A stretch of 64,000 nt of DNA from positions 43,746 through 107,745 of the forward strand of contig NZ_JACVVE010000023.1 in NCBI RefSeq assembly GCF_016648105.1, read 5' to 3'. The stretch is from Pseudomonas sp. S31. Its GTDB lineage: Bacteria > Pseudomonadota > Gammaproteobacteria > Pseudomonadales > Pseudomonadaceae. The notes beneath the pieces are model-generated. The model saw only the letters and a program-made list of their open reading frames with translations. It made no database searches and was not told the origin of the DNA. Position numbers and translations under genes: made by a program. Shown in pieces: positions 52,269 to 60,984 of this stretch (within the stretch, counting starts at the first letter, position 1; the number at the start of each line of letters is the position of its first letter).

Positions 52269-53213
52269 TCAAGCACGATTTTCTCGCGGCGCCAGGGTGA
52301 CCCAGTAGCGGGTGCGCATCTGCACCTGCAGTGGCAGGCTGGCAGCCAGCAGGGCCAACACGCGATCGGGCTCGTCGAGGCGGAAGGTGCCGGTGACACG
52401 CAACGCCTCCAGCGCCGGCGCCCAGCGCAACACGCCAGGGCGATAACGGCGCAGTTCCCGCAGCAAGTCGCCCAGGGGGCGGTCTTCCAGGCGCAACACC
52501 CCATCGCGCCAGCCCAGCGGCCATTCGTCCAGCGTACTTACCGGCCCTGCGCCCTGGGCGTACAGCCTGGCCTGCTGGCCGGCCTGCAACGCCAGGGCGC
52601 CACCGCGTAGGGGTTGCAGGGTAGCCGAGCCGTTGACCTGAGAAACCTGGCAAGCCTCGTCGAACAAGCGCAGGCAGGCCTCGCCGGAGCTGACCGCGAC
52701 CTGGCCGAAGGGCAATTCGACGGCCAGGCCCAGGCCAGCCGGCAGGGTCACCGCCACCTCGCCGCGTAACAGCTTCAGCCGACGCGCCGCCAGGTCGATG
52801 TCGACCGCACTGTCGGTGTTCAACTCAAGGTAGGTGCCATCGGCCAGGGCCAGTTGCCGGCGCTCCCCTACCCCGGTGTGCACATCGGCGGTCCAGGTTT
52901 CCAGCGGCAACTGCCGCGCCAGCATCCAGCCCGTGGGCAGCAATGCCGCCACGGCCAATGCCTGCTTGAGCAACGCCCGGCGGCTGGCCTGCGGGCGGTC
53001 GAGGGCGGCCAGGGCCAGCTCGCCGGGCAACTGGGAAAAGCGCTGGCGCAGTTGCATCGCCTTTTGCCAGGCCTGCTCATGCTGGACATCGCTGGCCCGC
53101 CACTGGGCCAGGCGCTGCAGGTCGCTGTCACCAGCCGCGCCGGACTCCACCAGCGCCAGCCAGCGTGCGGCGGCGCGTACCACTTCGCGAGTATTACCGT
53201 TGACGGCCGACAT
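52269..53213 (-). CDS. FecR-family anti-sigma/sigma-regulator
   Basis: 314 residues. N-terminal cytoplasmic DUF4880 region (AARWLALVESGAAGDSDLQR, then HEQAWQKAMQLRQRFSQL), one membrane helix at about 85-105 (ALAVAALLPTGWMLA), and a periplasmic FecR domain (GVGERRQLALADGTYLELNT, RLKLLRGEVAVTL). It transmits occupancy of the STN-type receptor to the sigma factor. The ATG shares a base with the sigma-factor stop (TAATG). Confidence 0.94.
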   Translation of the reverse strand: MSAVNGNTREVVRAAARWLALVESGAAGDSDLQRLAQWRASDVQHEQAWQKAMQLRQRFSQLPGELALAALDRPQASRRALLKQALAVAALLPTGWMLARQLPLETWTADVHTGVGERRQLALADGTYLELNTDSAVDIDLAARRLKLLRGEVAVTLPAGLGLAVELPFGQVAVSSGEACLRLFDEACQVSQVNGSATLQPLRGGALALQAGQQARLYAQGAGPVSTLDEWPLGWRDGVLRLEDRPLGDLLRELRRYRPGVLRWAPALEALRVTGTFRLDEPDRVLALLAASLPLQVQMRTRYWVTLAPRENRA

Positions 53214-53722
53214 TACAGTTCTGCCAGCAGGCAATGTTCGTACGCTTGCGCCATGTAGCGCTTGACCGTGCGCTCGGACACAGCCAGGCGCACGGCGATC
53301 TCGCTGTACCCCAGCCCTTCCAGCTGGCTCCAGAGAAACGCCCTGCGCACCGGCGGCTTGAGGCCGTCGAGCAATTCGTCGAGCGCGTGCAGGGTTTCCA
53401 GCAGGATCCAGCGCTGCTCCGGTGATGGCAGGCTCTGCTCGGGCAATTGCGCCAGCGCGTCCAGGTAGGCTTGTTCCAGGCTGCGCCGCTGGTGGAAATT
53501 GCTCAACAAGCGCTTGCCCACGGTCAGCAGGTAGGCGCGTGGCTCGCGGATGTCGGCCAACGGCTGGGCGCTGGTGAGCACACGCAGGAAGGTGTCCTGG
53601 CTGAGGTCGGCGGCATCCCACGCATTGCCCAGGCGCCGACGCAGCCAGGTTTCCAGCCAACCGCGGTGGTCGCGATAGAGGGCTGGCAGGCTGTGCTCCT
53701 GGGACGGCGCGGCATCGGTCAT
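53213..53722 (-). CDS. FecI-type ECF sigma factor
   Basis: 169 residues. Region 2 with DAADLSQDTFLRVLTSAQPL and region 4 helix-turn-helix GLGYSEIAVRLAVSERTVKR are the iron-ECF hallmarks. It directs RNA polymerase to the receptor gene when the ligand is sensed. First gene of the sigma-FecR-receptor set, all minus strand. A Fur-box-like sequence is centred about 36 bases upstream. Confidence 0.95.
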   Translation of the reverse strand: MTDAAPSQEHSLPALYRDHRGWLETWLRRRLGNAWDAADLSQDTFLRVLTSAQPLADIREPRAYLLTVGKRLLSNFHQRRSLEQAYLDALAQLPEQSLPSPEQRWILLETLHALDELLDGLKPPVRRAFLWSQLEGLGYSEIAVRLAVSERTVKRYMAQAYEHCLLAEL

Positions 53723-53748
53723 GGGGAAGGCTCTGCGGAGGCGTAAAT

Positions 53749-53767
53749 GGGAGTGATTCTATTTTAC
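53749..53767 (-). promoter_or_regulatory. Candidate Fur box of the sigma-factor gene
   Basis: On the minus strand GTAAAATAGAATCACTCCC agrees with the 19-base Fur consensus in 11 positions, including the central AATCA. It lies 27-45 bases before the sigma-factor ATG, as expected for iron-repressed fecI-type genes. The match is imperfect. Confidence 0.5.
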
Positions 53768-53846
53768 GTCAGGCGTCAGATCCAAGGGGTTTGTACAAAA
53801 AGTCAGTTGAGACGTCTGGGGCGCGTAGCGGCCCTAATCGGCTCAC

Positions 53847-54218
53847 TTACATAGCCTCGCGCAGTTGCGCCAAGCGCAGGAGCAGACGCTTCACATAGCC
53901 CTTGGCGATCATCGAGCCCCAGTGCCCATCGCAAAAACGCTCACCGCGCACGTAATAGGTCACCAGGCTGCACAACTGCTCCAGGCTCGCTTGCTCGATG
54001 GCGCCCGGCTCGCTCATCAGGCGATCACCGGTGGCGCGGTAGTCGATGACCAGCCAGCAGTCCAGACGCGCTTGCTCATAGAACTCGTCGACCACCTTGG
54101 CGTAGATCGGATAAGGGTGATTTTCCCGGAAGGTATAGGCCTCGATGGCCACTCCGTCGGGATACAGCAGCGGCAGGAAGCGTAGCAGCGCGTCGATTTC
54201 GGCCGGGGTGGGTAGCAT
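53847..54218 (-). CDS. Small conserved protein, DUF6508-like
   Basis: 123 residues, soluble, with AAGGA upstream of ATG. TPAEIDALLRFLPLLYPDGV at the start and ERFCDGHWGSMIAKGYVKRL near the end resemble the DUF6508 family, in which the Cys/His of FCDGHW are conserved. Function unknown. Monocistronic, between the sigma-factor promoter and the GNAT gene. Confidence 0.7.
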   Translation of the reverse strand: MLPTPAEIDALLRFLPLLYPDGVAIEAYTFRENHPYPIYAKVVDEFYEQARLDCWLVIDYRATGDRLMSEPGAIEQASLEQLCSLVTYYVRGERFCDGHWGSMIAKGYVKRLLLRLAQLREAM

Positions 54219-54274
54219 GACGAGTTCCTTGTCGTGGATCAGGACGACAGTCTACACACACCGCGCCTGGGTGT

Positions 54275-54766
54275 TTAAAGCGTCATGAGCATTTCATGCC
54301 AGGCCATGCCGCCGTGGTCCGAGGGTGACGGGCGCACGTACTGGTAGCCCATCTTGCGGTACAGGTCGACATGCTGCTCCTTGCACATCAGGTGGATGCT
54401 GGCCTTGCCCTGGGCGCGCATGCGGGCGACGAACTCGGTCATCAGTTGCTTGGCGTAGCCCTTGCCCTGATGGGCCGGGTCGACGACCACCGACATGATC
54501 ACCACATTCGGCGCCAGCGGATCGTGGCCGACCAGCTCCTTGAAGGCTTCATCGGACATCACCACTTCATGGGCGCAGCCGCTGTTGATGAAGCCAGCGA
54601 TGCCGCCTTGTGCTTCGAGCAGCAGGAAGCCGTCTGGGTATTGGGCGATCCGGGTGCGGATCTTTTCAAGGGTGGCGGCTTCGTCGCCCTCGTAGGCACC
54701 GATTTCGATGGCGTAGCAGCGCTCGGCGTCCTGGGCGACGGGGGTGCGGAATGAGGGAGTGGTCAT
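54275..54766 (-). CDS. GNAT-family N-acetyltransferase
   Basis: 163 residues, a complete GNAT domain. Acetyl-CoA loop in VVDPAHQGKGYAKQLMTEFV (about 109-128); the C-terminal strand reads LYRKMGYQYVRPSPSDHGGM. It transfers acetyl from acetyl-CoA to an unknown amine acceptor. GGAG precedes ATG. No neighbour suggests a substrate. Confidence 0.88.
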   Translation of the reverse strand: MTTPSFRTPVAQDAERCYAIEIGAYEGDEAATLEKIRTRIAQYPDGFLLLEAQGGIAGFINSGCAHEVVMSDEAFKELVGHDPLAPNVVIMSVVVDPAHQGKGYAKQLMTEFVARMRAQGKASIHLMCKEQHVDLYRKMGYQYVRPSPSDHGGMAWHEMLMTL

Positions 54767-54921
54767 GGGTTGGCTCCGGCGGGCAGTGTGACGAGGGGGT
54801 ATGGTAAATGACCAGACGACCCTTTACGGTGCATTCTTTTTGAATCAGGCTTGCCGGCAAGGTGAGGCTTTTGCGCTGTACTGCCTGGACCGGCCCCTTC
54901 GCGGCGGTTCGGCGCCCCGAT

Positions 54922-54993
54922 GAACCCGCTCCTACAGGATCCCCATTGGTCTGTAAGAAATTGACCCCCTGTAGGAGCGGGTTTACCCGCGAA
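54922..54993. repeat. Inverted REP pair
   Basis: Left arm GAACCCGCTCCTACAGG (54922-54938) and right arm CCTGTAGGAGCGGGTTTACC and onward (54968-54993) are inverted REP copies in the gap between the divergent GNAT and AraC genes. Confidence 0.85.
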
Positions 54994-55043
54994 TGGCGCA
55001 CACTGGCCCGTACTGCCTTACCTCGACTTCAGGAGGCCCGACG

Positions 55044-55733
55044 TTGCTCCAACAAGACCCCCTCCAACCCTGGCAAGGCGAAATCTGGCTGGGCAGCGAC
55101 CACTGCGTGCTACTGAGCACACTGGGCCGCACCGACAGCCACCGCCACTACGCCCACCAGTTGCTGCTCGGTCTCGACGGCCCCGTGCAGGTGCGCCTGG
55201 GCGAGCAGGACCACAGCAGCCCGGCGGTGCTGATCCCATCACAGCAGCCGCACGCCATCCTCAGCCACGGCGTGCCCTGCCTGACCCTGTTCGCCGAACC
55301 CCTGGCGTTCACCCTGCACGACTTCCACGAAATCCACGCGCAGGCAGGCCAAACCCCGCAGCGCCTGGCCGAATGCCTGCAGCGATGGCCACGTCGCCCC
55401 CTCCCCCCACGCCTGGCAAAAGCCGTGCAACGCATCCGCGCGTTGGACGACCAGGCCTTGTCGGCTCGCGAGCTGGCCGCCACTGCTGCGCTCTCGATAA
55501 GCCAGCTGCAGCGCCTGTTCAACGGCACCCTGGAACTGTCTATCCGCCGCCTGGTGCTGTGGCAGCGCCTGCGCGTGGCCCTGCGACTGGCGCTGGAAGG
55601 CGCGGCCCTGACCGAAGCCGCGCTGGCAGCGGGTTTCGCCGACTCGGCGCACTTCACCCGCAGCGTGCGCCGGCACTTCGGCCTCAGCCCAGGCAATGCA
55701 TTGCATCAGTTGCGCCTACGCACGCTCGGCTAG
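55044..55733 (+). CDS. AraC-family regulator, TTG start
   Basis: 229 residues if translation begins at TTG 55044, which follows a perfect AGGAGG by seven bases; the in-frame ATG at 54993 lies inside the REP arm and has no ribosome site. N-terminal cupin-like sensor (TDSHRHYAHQLLLGLDGPVQ), C-terminal AraC domain (ELAATAALSISQLQRLFNGT, ALAAGFADSAHFTRSVRRHF). Its last 18 bases overlap the end of the converging hydroxylase gene, which it may regulate. Confidence 0.85.
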   Translation: MLQQDPLQPWQGEIWLGSDHCVLLSTLGRTDSHRHYAHQLLLGLDGPVQVRLGEQDHSSPAVLIPSQQPHAILSHGVPCLTLFAEPLAFTLHDFHEIHAQAGQTPQRLAECLQRWPRRPLPPRLAKAVQRIRALDDQALSARELAATAALSISQLQRLFNGTLELSIRRLVLWQRLRVALRLALEGAALTEAALAAGFADSAHFTRSVRRHFGLSPGNALHQLRLRTLG

Positions 55734-56606
55734 CGCCTGGCGCAGGGTCACCGGCAACACCGCAGGCGCCTCGGTATCGCCGTTTACCCACGGCTCACGC
55801 AACTGCGCCAGATAGCCTTGCGGGTAGTCTGGGCGATCGCCGATGCCCAGATCATCCTCTGCCAGCCGATACCCCGGCAGATGCAATGCCGTGCCGAGCA
55901 GCCGATCCCACAGCGGAAAGAACAGCGCAAAGTTCACGTCGCCCGTGGTGCCGTACTTCAGATGGTGCAAGCGGTGCACCGGCGCCCAGGCGAACACATG
56001 CCGCAGGCAGCCGATGCGCATGTCGACGTTGCTGTGCTGCAGCAACAGCTGGATCGACACACTGAAGGCCAGCAACAACGCTACCTCCAGCGGCAGGCCC
56101 AGCAGGATCAACGGCAGGGTCCCGCCCAGCGCCTCGAGCATCTGGTGCAGGGGATGCTTCATCAAGCCATTGAAGCCATACAGGCGCGTCACGCTGTGGT
56201 GCACCGCATGCAGGCGCCAGAGCAAGGGGCTACGGTGGCTGGCGTAGTGCACCAGGGTGATGCCGAGGTCGGCCAGCACGATGGCGACCAGCAGTTGCAC
56301 CGCCAGCGGCCAGTCGGCGGGCCAGATATCCAGAGCAGGCAGCCAATGGGCAAGCAACGGGATCGCCGCGATGCCGGCGATGTTCAGCGACTCGTTGACC
56401 AGTGCATGGCACAGGTCGCGCCTGGCATCGCCTTGCGATCCGTTCCAGGCAGCGCGGTATGGCATGAGGCGTTCGCACAGGCAGGACAGCAACACCGCAC
56501 CCGCCAGTAGCAGCGCGAGCCACCCCGGATGGACATGACGGTTTGCCAGCCACAGCGCGGTGGCGATGAAGCCAAAGAGGAAAACAGGGGCGTAGAGCAG
56601 GCGCAT
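55716..56606 (-). CDS. Sterol desaturase / fatty acid hydroxylase-family membrane protein
   Basis: 296 residues with several membrane helices. The di-iron histidine clusters of the family are intact: HYASHR, HAVHHS and HRLHH. DVNFALFFPLWDRLLGTALH is also typical. It is an integral membrane oxygenase acting on a lipid substrate, unassigned. AAGGAG lies six bases before ATG. It is convergent and overlapping with the AraC gene. Confidence 0.9.
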   Translation of the reverse strand: MRLLYAPVFLFGFIATALWLANRHVHPGWLALLLAGAVLLSCLCERLMPYRAAWNGSQGDARRDLCHALVNESLNIAGIAAIPLLAHWLPALDIWPADWPLAVQLLVAIVLADLGITLVHYASHRSPLLWRLHAVHHSVTRLYGFNGLMKHPLHQMLEALGGTLPLILLGLPLEVALLLAFSVSIQLLLQHSNVDMRIGCLRHVFAWAPVHRLHHLKYGTTGDVNFALFFPLWDRLLGTALHLPGYRLAEDDLGIGDRPDYPQGYLAQLREPWVNGDTEAPAVLPVTLRQALAERA

Positions 56607-56713
56607 GACAGACTCCTTAAGACTGGAGCCGCCATTGTTCGCAAGACAAACGCTACTCGCTTGAACGAACGGCGCAATCGCAGCGGCGAACCGAGCCCGA
56701 AGGCAACGGCGCC

Positions 56714-57490
56714 CTAACGGTAGGCGTCAGCTTGCCGGCGATACTGCCCAGGCGTCATGCCCAGGTGCTGGCGAAACGCGCTGCCCATGTGCGACTGGTG
56801 CGCAAAACCCGCCTCCAGGGCAATGTCGGCCAGGTCCTTTGTGGTCCGTTCGATCAAGTGCCGAGCGGCTTGCAGCCTGATCTGCACCAGGTACGCATGG
56901 GGCGTCAGGCCAATGGCCTGGGTGAAGTCGCGCAGGAAGCGAAGCTCATTGTGGCCGTAGGTGCTGGCCAGCTGTTCCAGGCTCAACGGTTGCTGATGTT
57001 CGTCGCCGATCCGGTCCAGTACCTGGGTGAACGCCTTGGCCTCGACCTTGGCCTGCACCCTCGGCGCCCCAGCCTGTGCGATGAGGCCCATCGTCCCCTC
57101 CTCCAGTGCCAGTCGGTCGGCTTGCGGCGCAAGCAACAGCCGCCGCAGCTGCATCGCCTGCTGCAGGGCCTGGCGCTGACCGGTGAACTGCACGCGCCGA
57201 TCGATCGCCGGCAGCAGCCGCTGGGCCTGCGCGGCTTCCAGGCGCAGCACCAGATATTCGCCCCCCTTGGCGGACTCGGAAAACACATCGACGCCAACGG
57301 GTGTCTGCGCCAGCACCCCGGCGAAGGTGTCGAAGTCGACACGCCGGTCGGAGTCGATCGCATGCACGCCCTGCTGACGCTCCAGGGTGATGCCCAGCGA
57401 ATGCCAGCGCACCGGGTCACTGGCGCTGTAGGCCGCGCGCGGCAAAAGTTGCAGGCACAGCGTATCGCCCAGCAGGCGCTGGCTCAGCAT
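56714..57490 (-). CDS. AraC-family regulator
   Basis: 258 residues from ATG 57490 (AGGAAA upstream); an in-frame ATG at 57565 is less likely since it overlaps the divergent promoter. N-terminal AraC-type sensor domain (LCLQLLPRAAYSASDPVRWH) and C-terminal HTH pair (LEQLASTYGHNELRFLRDFT, DIALEAGFAHQSHMGSAFRQ). It is divergent from the racemase gene with a 78-base gap, so regulation of the racemase is likely by position. Confidence 0.87.
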   Translation of the reverse strand: MLSQRLLGDTLCLQLLPRAAYSASDPVRWHSLGITLERQQGVHAIDSDRRVDFDTFAGVLAQTPVGVDVFSESAKGGEYLVLRLEAAQAQRLLPAIDRRVQFTGQRQALQQAMQLRRLLLAPQADRLALEEGTMGLIAQAGAPRVQAKVEAKAFTQVLDRIGDEHQQPLSLEQLASTYGHNELRFLRDFTQAIGLTPHAYLVQIRLQAARHLIERTTKDLADIALEAGFAHQSHMGSAFRQHLGMTPGQYRRQADAYR

Positions 57491-57568
57491 GTGAAATTTC
57501 CTGATAGACCGTCGTTGGCTGGCACCGGACACTTCCTGGTGAACGATTGACACTAACGGGAGCACCGC

Positions 57569-58279
57569 ATGCGCACCATCGGCCTTATCGGCGGCATGAG
57601 CTGGGAGTCCAGCGCCGAATACTACCGCCTCATCAACCAGCAGGTGCGTGATCGCCTGGGGCCGCTACGTTCGGCGCAAACGCTAATCTACAGCGTCGAC
57701 TTCGGGCCTGTCGAGCAGGCCCAGCATGCCGGGCGCTGGGACGATGCAGCGGCGATCCTGGTGGATGCAGCGCGGCGACTCGAGGCGGGCGGCGCCGATT
57801 GCGTGGTGCTCTGCACCAACACCATGCACAAGGTCGCGGCGCAGATCGAGGCGGCGGTGGCCATTCCCTTCCTGCACATTGCCGAGCCAGCCGGGCAAGC
57901 GGCACGCGAGATCGGGGCGACGAAAGTGGGCCTGCTCGGCACGGCTTTCACCATGGAGCAGGACTTCCTCAAACAGCGCTTGCGCAACATGGGGCTGGAG
58001 GTACTGGTGCCCGAGGCCGCCGAACGGCAATGGGTGCATCGGATCATCTACGACGAGCTGTGCGTCGGCGTGATCGCCACGGCATCGCGCAAACTCTACC
58101 AGGCGGTGATCGAATCGCTGGCCGCACGTGGCGCCCAGGCAATCATCCTCGGCTGTACCGAAATCGGCCTGCTGATCAAACCGGAGCACAGCACCCTGCC
58201 CCTGCTCGACACCACCGAACTACACGCGCGGGCAGCGGTGGCTTTCGCCCTGGCTGACGGGGAAGCGGCGCCACGGTGA
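57569..58279 (+). CDS. Aspartate/glutamate racemase family protein
   Basis: 236 residues. The two catalytic cysteines of the family are visible: Cys82 in VVLCTNTMHKVA and the second in AIILGCTEIGLLI (about residue 194). N-terminal GLIGGMSWESSAEYYRLIN matches the YgeA/RacD subgroup, which racemises aspartate or broader amino acids. GGGAG lies seven bases upstream. It is convergent with the TonB receptor. Confidence 0.92.
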   Translation: MRTIGLIGGMSWESSAEYYRLINQQVRDRLGPLRSAQTLIYSVDFGPVEQAQHAGRWDDAAAILVDAARRLEAGGADCVVLCTNTMHKVAAQIEAAVAIPFLHIAEPAGQAAREIGATKVGLLGTAFTMEQDFLKQRLRNMGLEVLVPEAAERQWVHRIIYDELCVGVIATASRKLYQAVIESLAARGAQAIILGCTEIGLLIKPEHSTLPLLDTTELHARAAVAFALADGEAAPR

Positions 58280-58296
58280 GCGTGACGCCGTAGCCA

Positions 58297-60435
58297 CTAG
58301 AAGCTGTAGTCTGCCGTGACGAAGAACGACCGCGGCTCGCCCAGGTACCATTGCAGGCCGTTGTTGTCGGTGGTAACGGCATACTGGCGGTCGAACAGGT
58401 TGTTCAACTGCAGGCCAAGGGTGAGGTCCGGCTGCACCTGCCAGTCGAAGCTTGCGTCGACTACGCTGTAGCCGGGCACCTTGACGGTGTTGGCATTGTC
58501 GGCGTATCGGCTGTCGACATAACGCACACCCGCCCCAGCCCTGAAGCGCTGGGCGAAATCCTTGCTCAACCACAGGTTGGCCGAGCGGCGCGGGACGCTG
58601 ACCGGTTGGTTGCCGCTGAAGTCGTCACTGCCGCTGGCGAAGTCGTCATATTCGGCGCGCACCCAGGCGGCGTTGGCCGAGAGCTGAACGTCGTAGGGCA
58701 GGCGCAGCTCCAGGGTGGCTTCCAGGCCGTCCGAGGATTGCTGGCCGACCTGCTGCTGGAGGGTCGGGTTGGCAGGGTCGGTGCTGAGCAGCTTCTTCTT
58801 GACGATGTGGTACGCCGCCAGCGTCCATTCGCCCCGGCCCTCGGCCAGCATCTGCTTGATCCCCACTTCTGTCTGCTTCGCCGTGCTCAAGTCCCACTGC
58901 TGCTGGGTGGCACTGAGCGTCAACAGGTTGCCCACGCCTTCGGTGCTGGTGGCGTACTGGCCGTAGAGCGAAAGGTCCTCGGTCAGCGCGAACACCAGCC
59001 CTGCCCGCCAGTTGTTGCCATCCAGGCTGCGATCGGTGCGCGAGTCGGCATCCAGGTCGGTGCGGTCCAGATGGACCTGATCGTGGCGCACGCCGGTGAT
59101 CAGCGACAGGCGTTCGGTTAACTGCGTGCGGTTTTCGGCGAACAGCGAGAACTGCCTGGCCTGGTTGGCCTCACGCGAGCGGAACGGGTCGGTGCTGACG
59201 TATCCGCCGCCACCGGAGCCGGCCAATGGCACGGTATCGGTGTGGGTGTTGCCGAAGTCGTGTTTGCGCACGAAACGAATCGAGTTGTAGTCGGCGCCCA
59301 CCACCGTCTGGCTGTCCAGGCCGAACAGCGAGTGCTGCAAGGTGAAGGTCTGGCGGTCGCCGATCTGCTCCTCGGTCTGCTTGATGCTGATGAAGTTGCT
59401 GCGTCGCACCTGGTCACCCGGCAGCCAGGTATAGGCCTCGGCGTTACGCCAGCGGCGCTGGACCTTGAGGAAATACAGCTGGTTACTGGCCGTCAGGTGG
59501 TCGTTGATCACCCAGTCGGTGACCAGGCGCGTGGACTGGTCGTTGTAGTGCACCTCGGCGTTGTCGACGTTGTAGTTGTGGTCGCGCAGCGACTCGCGGT
59601 AGTGCCCATCGACCAGGGGCGTACCGAAATATCGCTGCGGGTTCTGGTCGCCGTAGTCATGGCTGAGGGTGAAGCTCAGGTCGTCGCTGGGCTGCCAACG
59701 CAAAGCGCCACTCACGGCAAGGCTCTGCGAGTCACCGCGGTCGACCCAGCCATTGCTGGCCTGCTTGTTGAGGTTGAGCCGGTAGCTGAGGGTATCGGTC
59801 AAGGAGCCGCCACTGTCGAGCGCCATTTGCCGGCGGTCGTCGGAGCCGTAGCCCAGGCGCAGGTGGTTGCGGATGTCGCCTTCGAACGGTTTTTTCGGCA
59901 CCACGTTGACCACCGCGCCGGTCGCGCCCTCCCCGTACAGCACCGAGGCCGGGCCGCGCAGGACATCGATGCGCTCGACCGACCAGGTATCGACCGGGAA
60001 TGTCACGGTGCCGGCGCCCACGTACAGGCGGGTGCCGTCATACAACTGCATGATCGCGCTGTGACCGCTGAAACCGCGCGCTGAAAGCCCGGTGCCGCCG
60101 TCACCCGGGGTGCCGAGAAAGGTGATGCCAACCGAGCGGGTCACCGCGCTCTGCACGCTGGGGTTGTTGCGCGCAAGAACTTCCTCACTGCCGATGCTGG
60201 TGACGCTGGCCGGCGTTTCCAGCGGCGTCAGGCCCAGCCGCGAGGCTGTGCTGCCGGGTGTATGCAGGTCGAGCAGCGGACTCTGCTCGGCATTGCCGGT
60301 GATCGCGGTCGCCGGCAATGCCAGCGCCTGGTCATCGTCGTTGGCTTGGGCCGCGAAGGAAAGCAATACACAAGGCACCAGGCTTGCACGCAAGTACGTG
60401 CCTGGCAGGGAGGTGAACACTGAATAACGGGACAT
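58297..60435 (-). CDS. TonB-dependent receptor controlled by a cobalamin riboswitch
   Basis: 712 residues from ATG 60435. Signal peptide (cleaved near SFAAQA), no STN domain, a plug with ARGFSGHSAIMQLYDGTRLY and ERIDVLRGPASVLYGEGATG, and a barrel ending VTADYSF with terminal Phe. By sequence it belongs to the ferric-siderophore receptor type, but its leader contains a complete cobalamin riboswitch, so expression should fall when B12 is plentiful. The likely cargo is therefore a corrinoid, a cobalt complex or a nutrient whose need depends on B12. The divergent ABC importer may be its inner-membrane partner. Confidence 0.9.
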   Translation of the reverse strand: MSRYSVFTSLPGTYLRASLVPCVLLSFAAQANDDDQALALPATAITGNAEQSPLLDLHTPGSTASRLGLTPLETPASVTSIGSEEVLARNNPSVQSAVTRSVGITFLGTPGDGGTGLSARGFSGHSAIMQLYDGTRLYVGAGTVTFPVDTWSVERIDVLRGPASVLYGEGATGAVVNVVPKKPFEGDIRNHLRLGYGSDDRRQMALDSGGSLTDTLSYRLNLNKQASNGWVDRGDSQSLAVSGALRWQPSDDLSFTLSHDYGDQNPQRYFGTPLVDGHYRESLRDHNYNVDNAEVHYNDQSTRLVTDWVINDHLTASNQLYFLKVQRRWRNAEAYTWLPGDQVRRSNFISIKQTEEQIGDRQTFTLQHSLFGLDSQTVVGADYNSIRFVRKHDFGNTHTDTVPLAGSGGGGYVSTDPFRSREANQARQFSLFAENRTQLTERLSLITGVRHDQVHLDRTDLDADSRTDRSLDGNNWRAGLVFALTEDLSLYGQYATSTEGVGNLLTLSATQQQWDLSTAKQTEVGIKQMLAEGRGEWTLAAYHIVKKKLLSTDPANPTLQQQVGQQSSDGLEATLELRLPYDVQLSANAAWVRAEYDDFASGSDDFSGNQPVSVPRRSANLWLSKDFAQRFRAGAGVRYVDSRYADNANTVKVPGYSVVDASFDWQVQPDLTLGLQLNNLFDRQYAVTTDNNGLQWYLGEPRSFFVTADYSF

Positions 60436-60559
60436 GTCTTTCCACTTGAAGCAGGAATGAATGAATCCCGGAGGGAACAACGCATAGGGAAATCGCAGGC
60501 GCACGCGCCCACGGAAACCGGCCTGCGCCCGCCCACCGCGGGTTTGCCAAACGATGCTT

Positions 60560-60738
60560 CAGGCCGGTCTCCGGGCTCGCGAGGGTCATGAAGCATTCAC
60601 CTTCCCATGCCTTGGCACAGTGGTCTGTCGAATGCTTCGCTCGCATACCGTTGCGGGGGCAGCGCCGGACTGATCATCGCGCGATGACGAACCGGCTTCC
60701 CGTTTCACCCCATGCACGGCGGCAGGGGGCACCTGAAA
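60560..60738 (-). promoter_or_regulatory. Cobalamin (AdoCbl) riboswitch
   Basis: On the minus strand the conserved blocks appear in order: GGTGCCCC (about 60732), GGTGAAACGGGAAGCCGG (60709-60692), GCGCTGCCCCCGCAACGGT (60665-60647), ACCACTGTG, GGGAAGGTG, and the B12 box AGCCCGGAGACCGGCCTG (60577-60560). This is a full aptamer core of the cobalamin class. The 124 bases to the receptor ATG hold an inverted repeat (CGCAGGC 60494 / GCCTGCG 60521) that could be part of the expression platform. Confidence 0.95.
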
Positions 60739-60828
60739 CAGGCGCGCAGATGACCATCAAAACGCCGGCAGGTCAACCGCAGGGGTGTTTGCCGAGGAAT
60801 GGCGGCCACCGCATAAAATCATTTTTAC

Positions 60829-60848
60829 GCATATTAGGTTATGCCTAA
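60829..60848. promoter_or_regulatory. Overlapping dyads in the divergent promoter region
   Basis: GCATA-N6-TATGC (60829-60844) overlaps TTAGG-N5-CCTAA (60834-60848) in an AT-rich patch between the riboswitch and the ABC operon. It looks like a metalloregulator- or repressor-type operator; no specific protein can be named. The rest of 60436-60984 is the riboswitch and leader, with no further gene. Confidence 0.4.
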
Positions 60849-60984
60849 ATTGAATTTCACTGAAAGACGGAAAGCCTCTAGCTTAAGCGCCCATAGCGTT
60901 TGGTTCTGAACAGGAACCTCACCGCCAGACGCGCACGCTACCCGACCACGTGGTGCCTGCCCCCTTTATCGCAATGGAGGCGCC

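Noticed and set aside
58297..60435. Calling the riboswitch-controlled receptor BtuB
   Set aside because: The protein is of the siderophore-receptor type and the importer opposite is not BtuCD-like; only the riboswitch points to B12, so no gene symbol was given.
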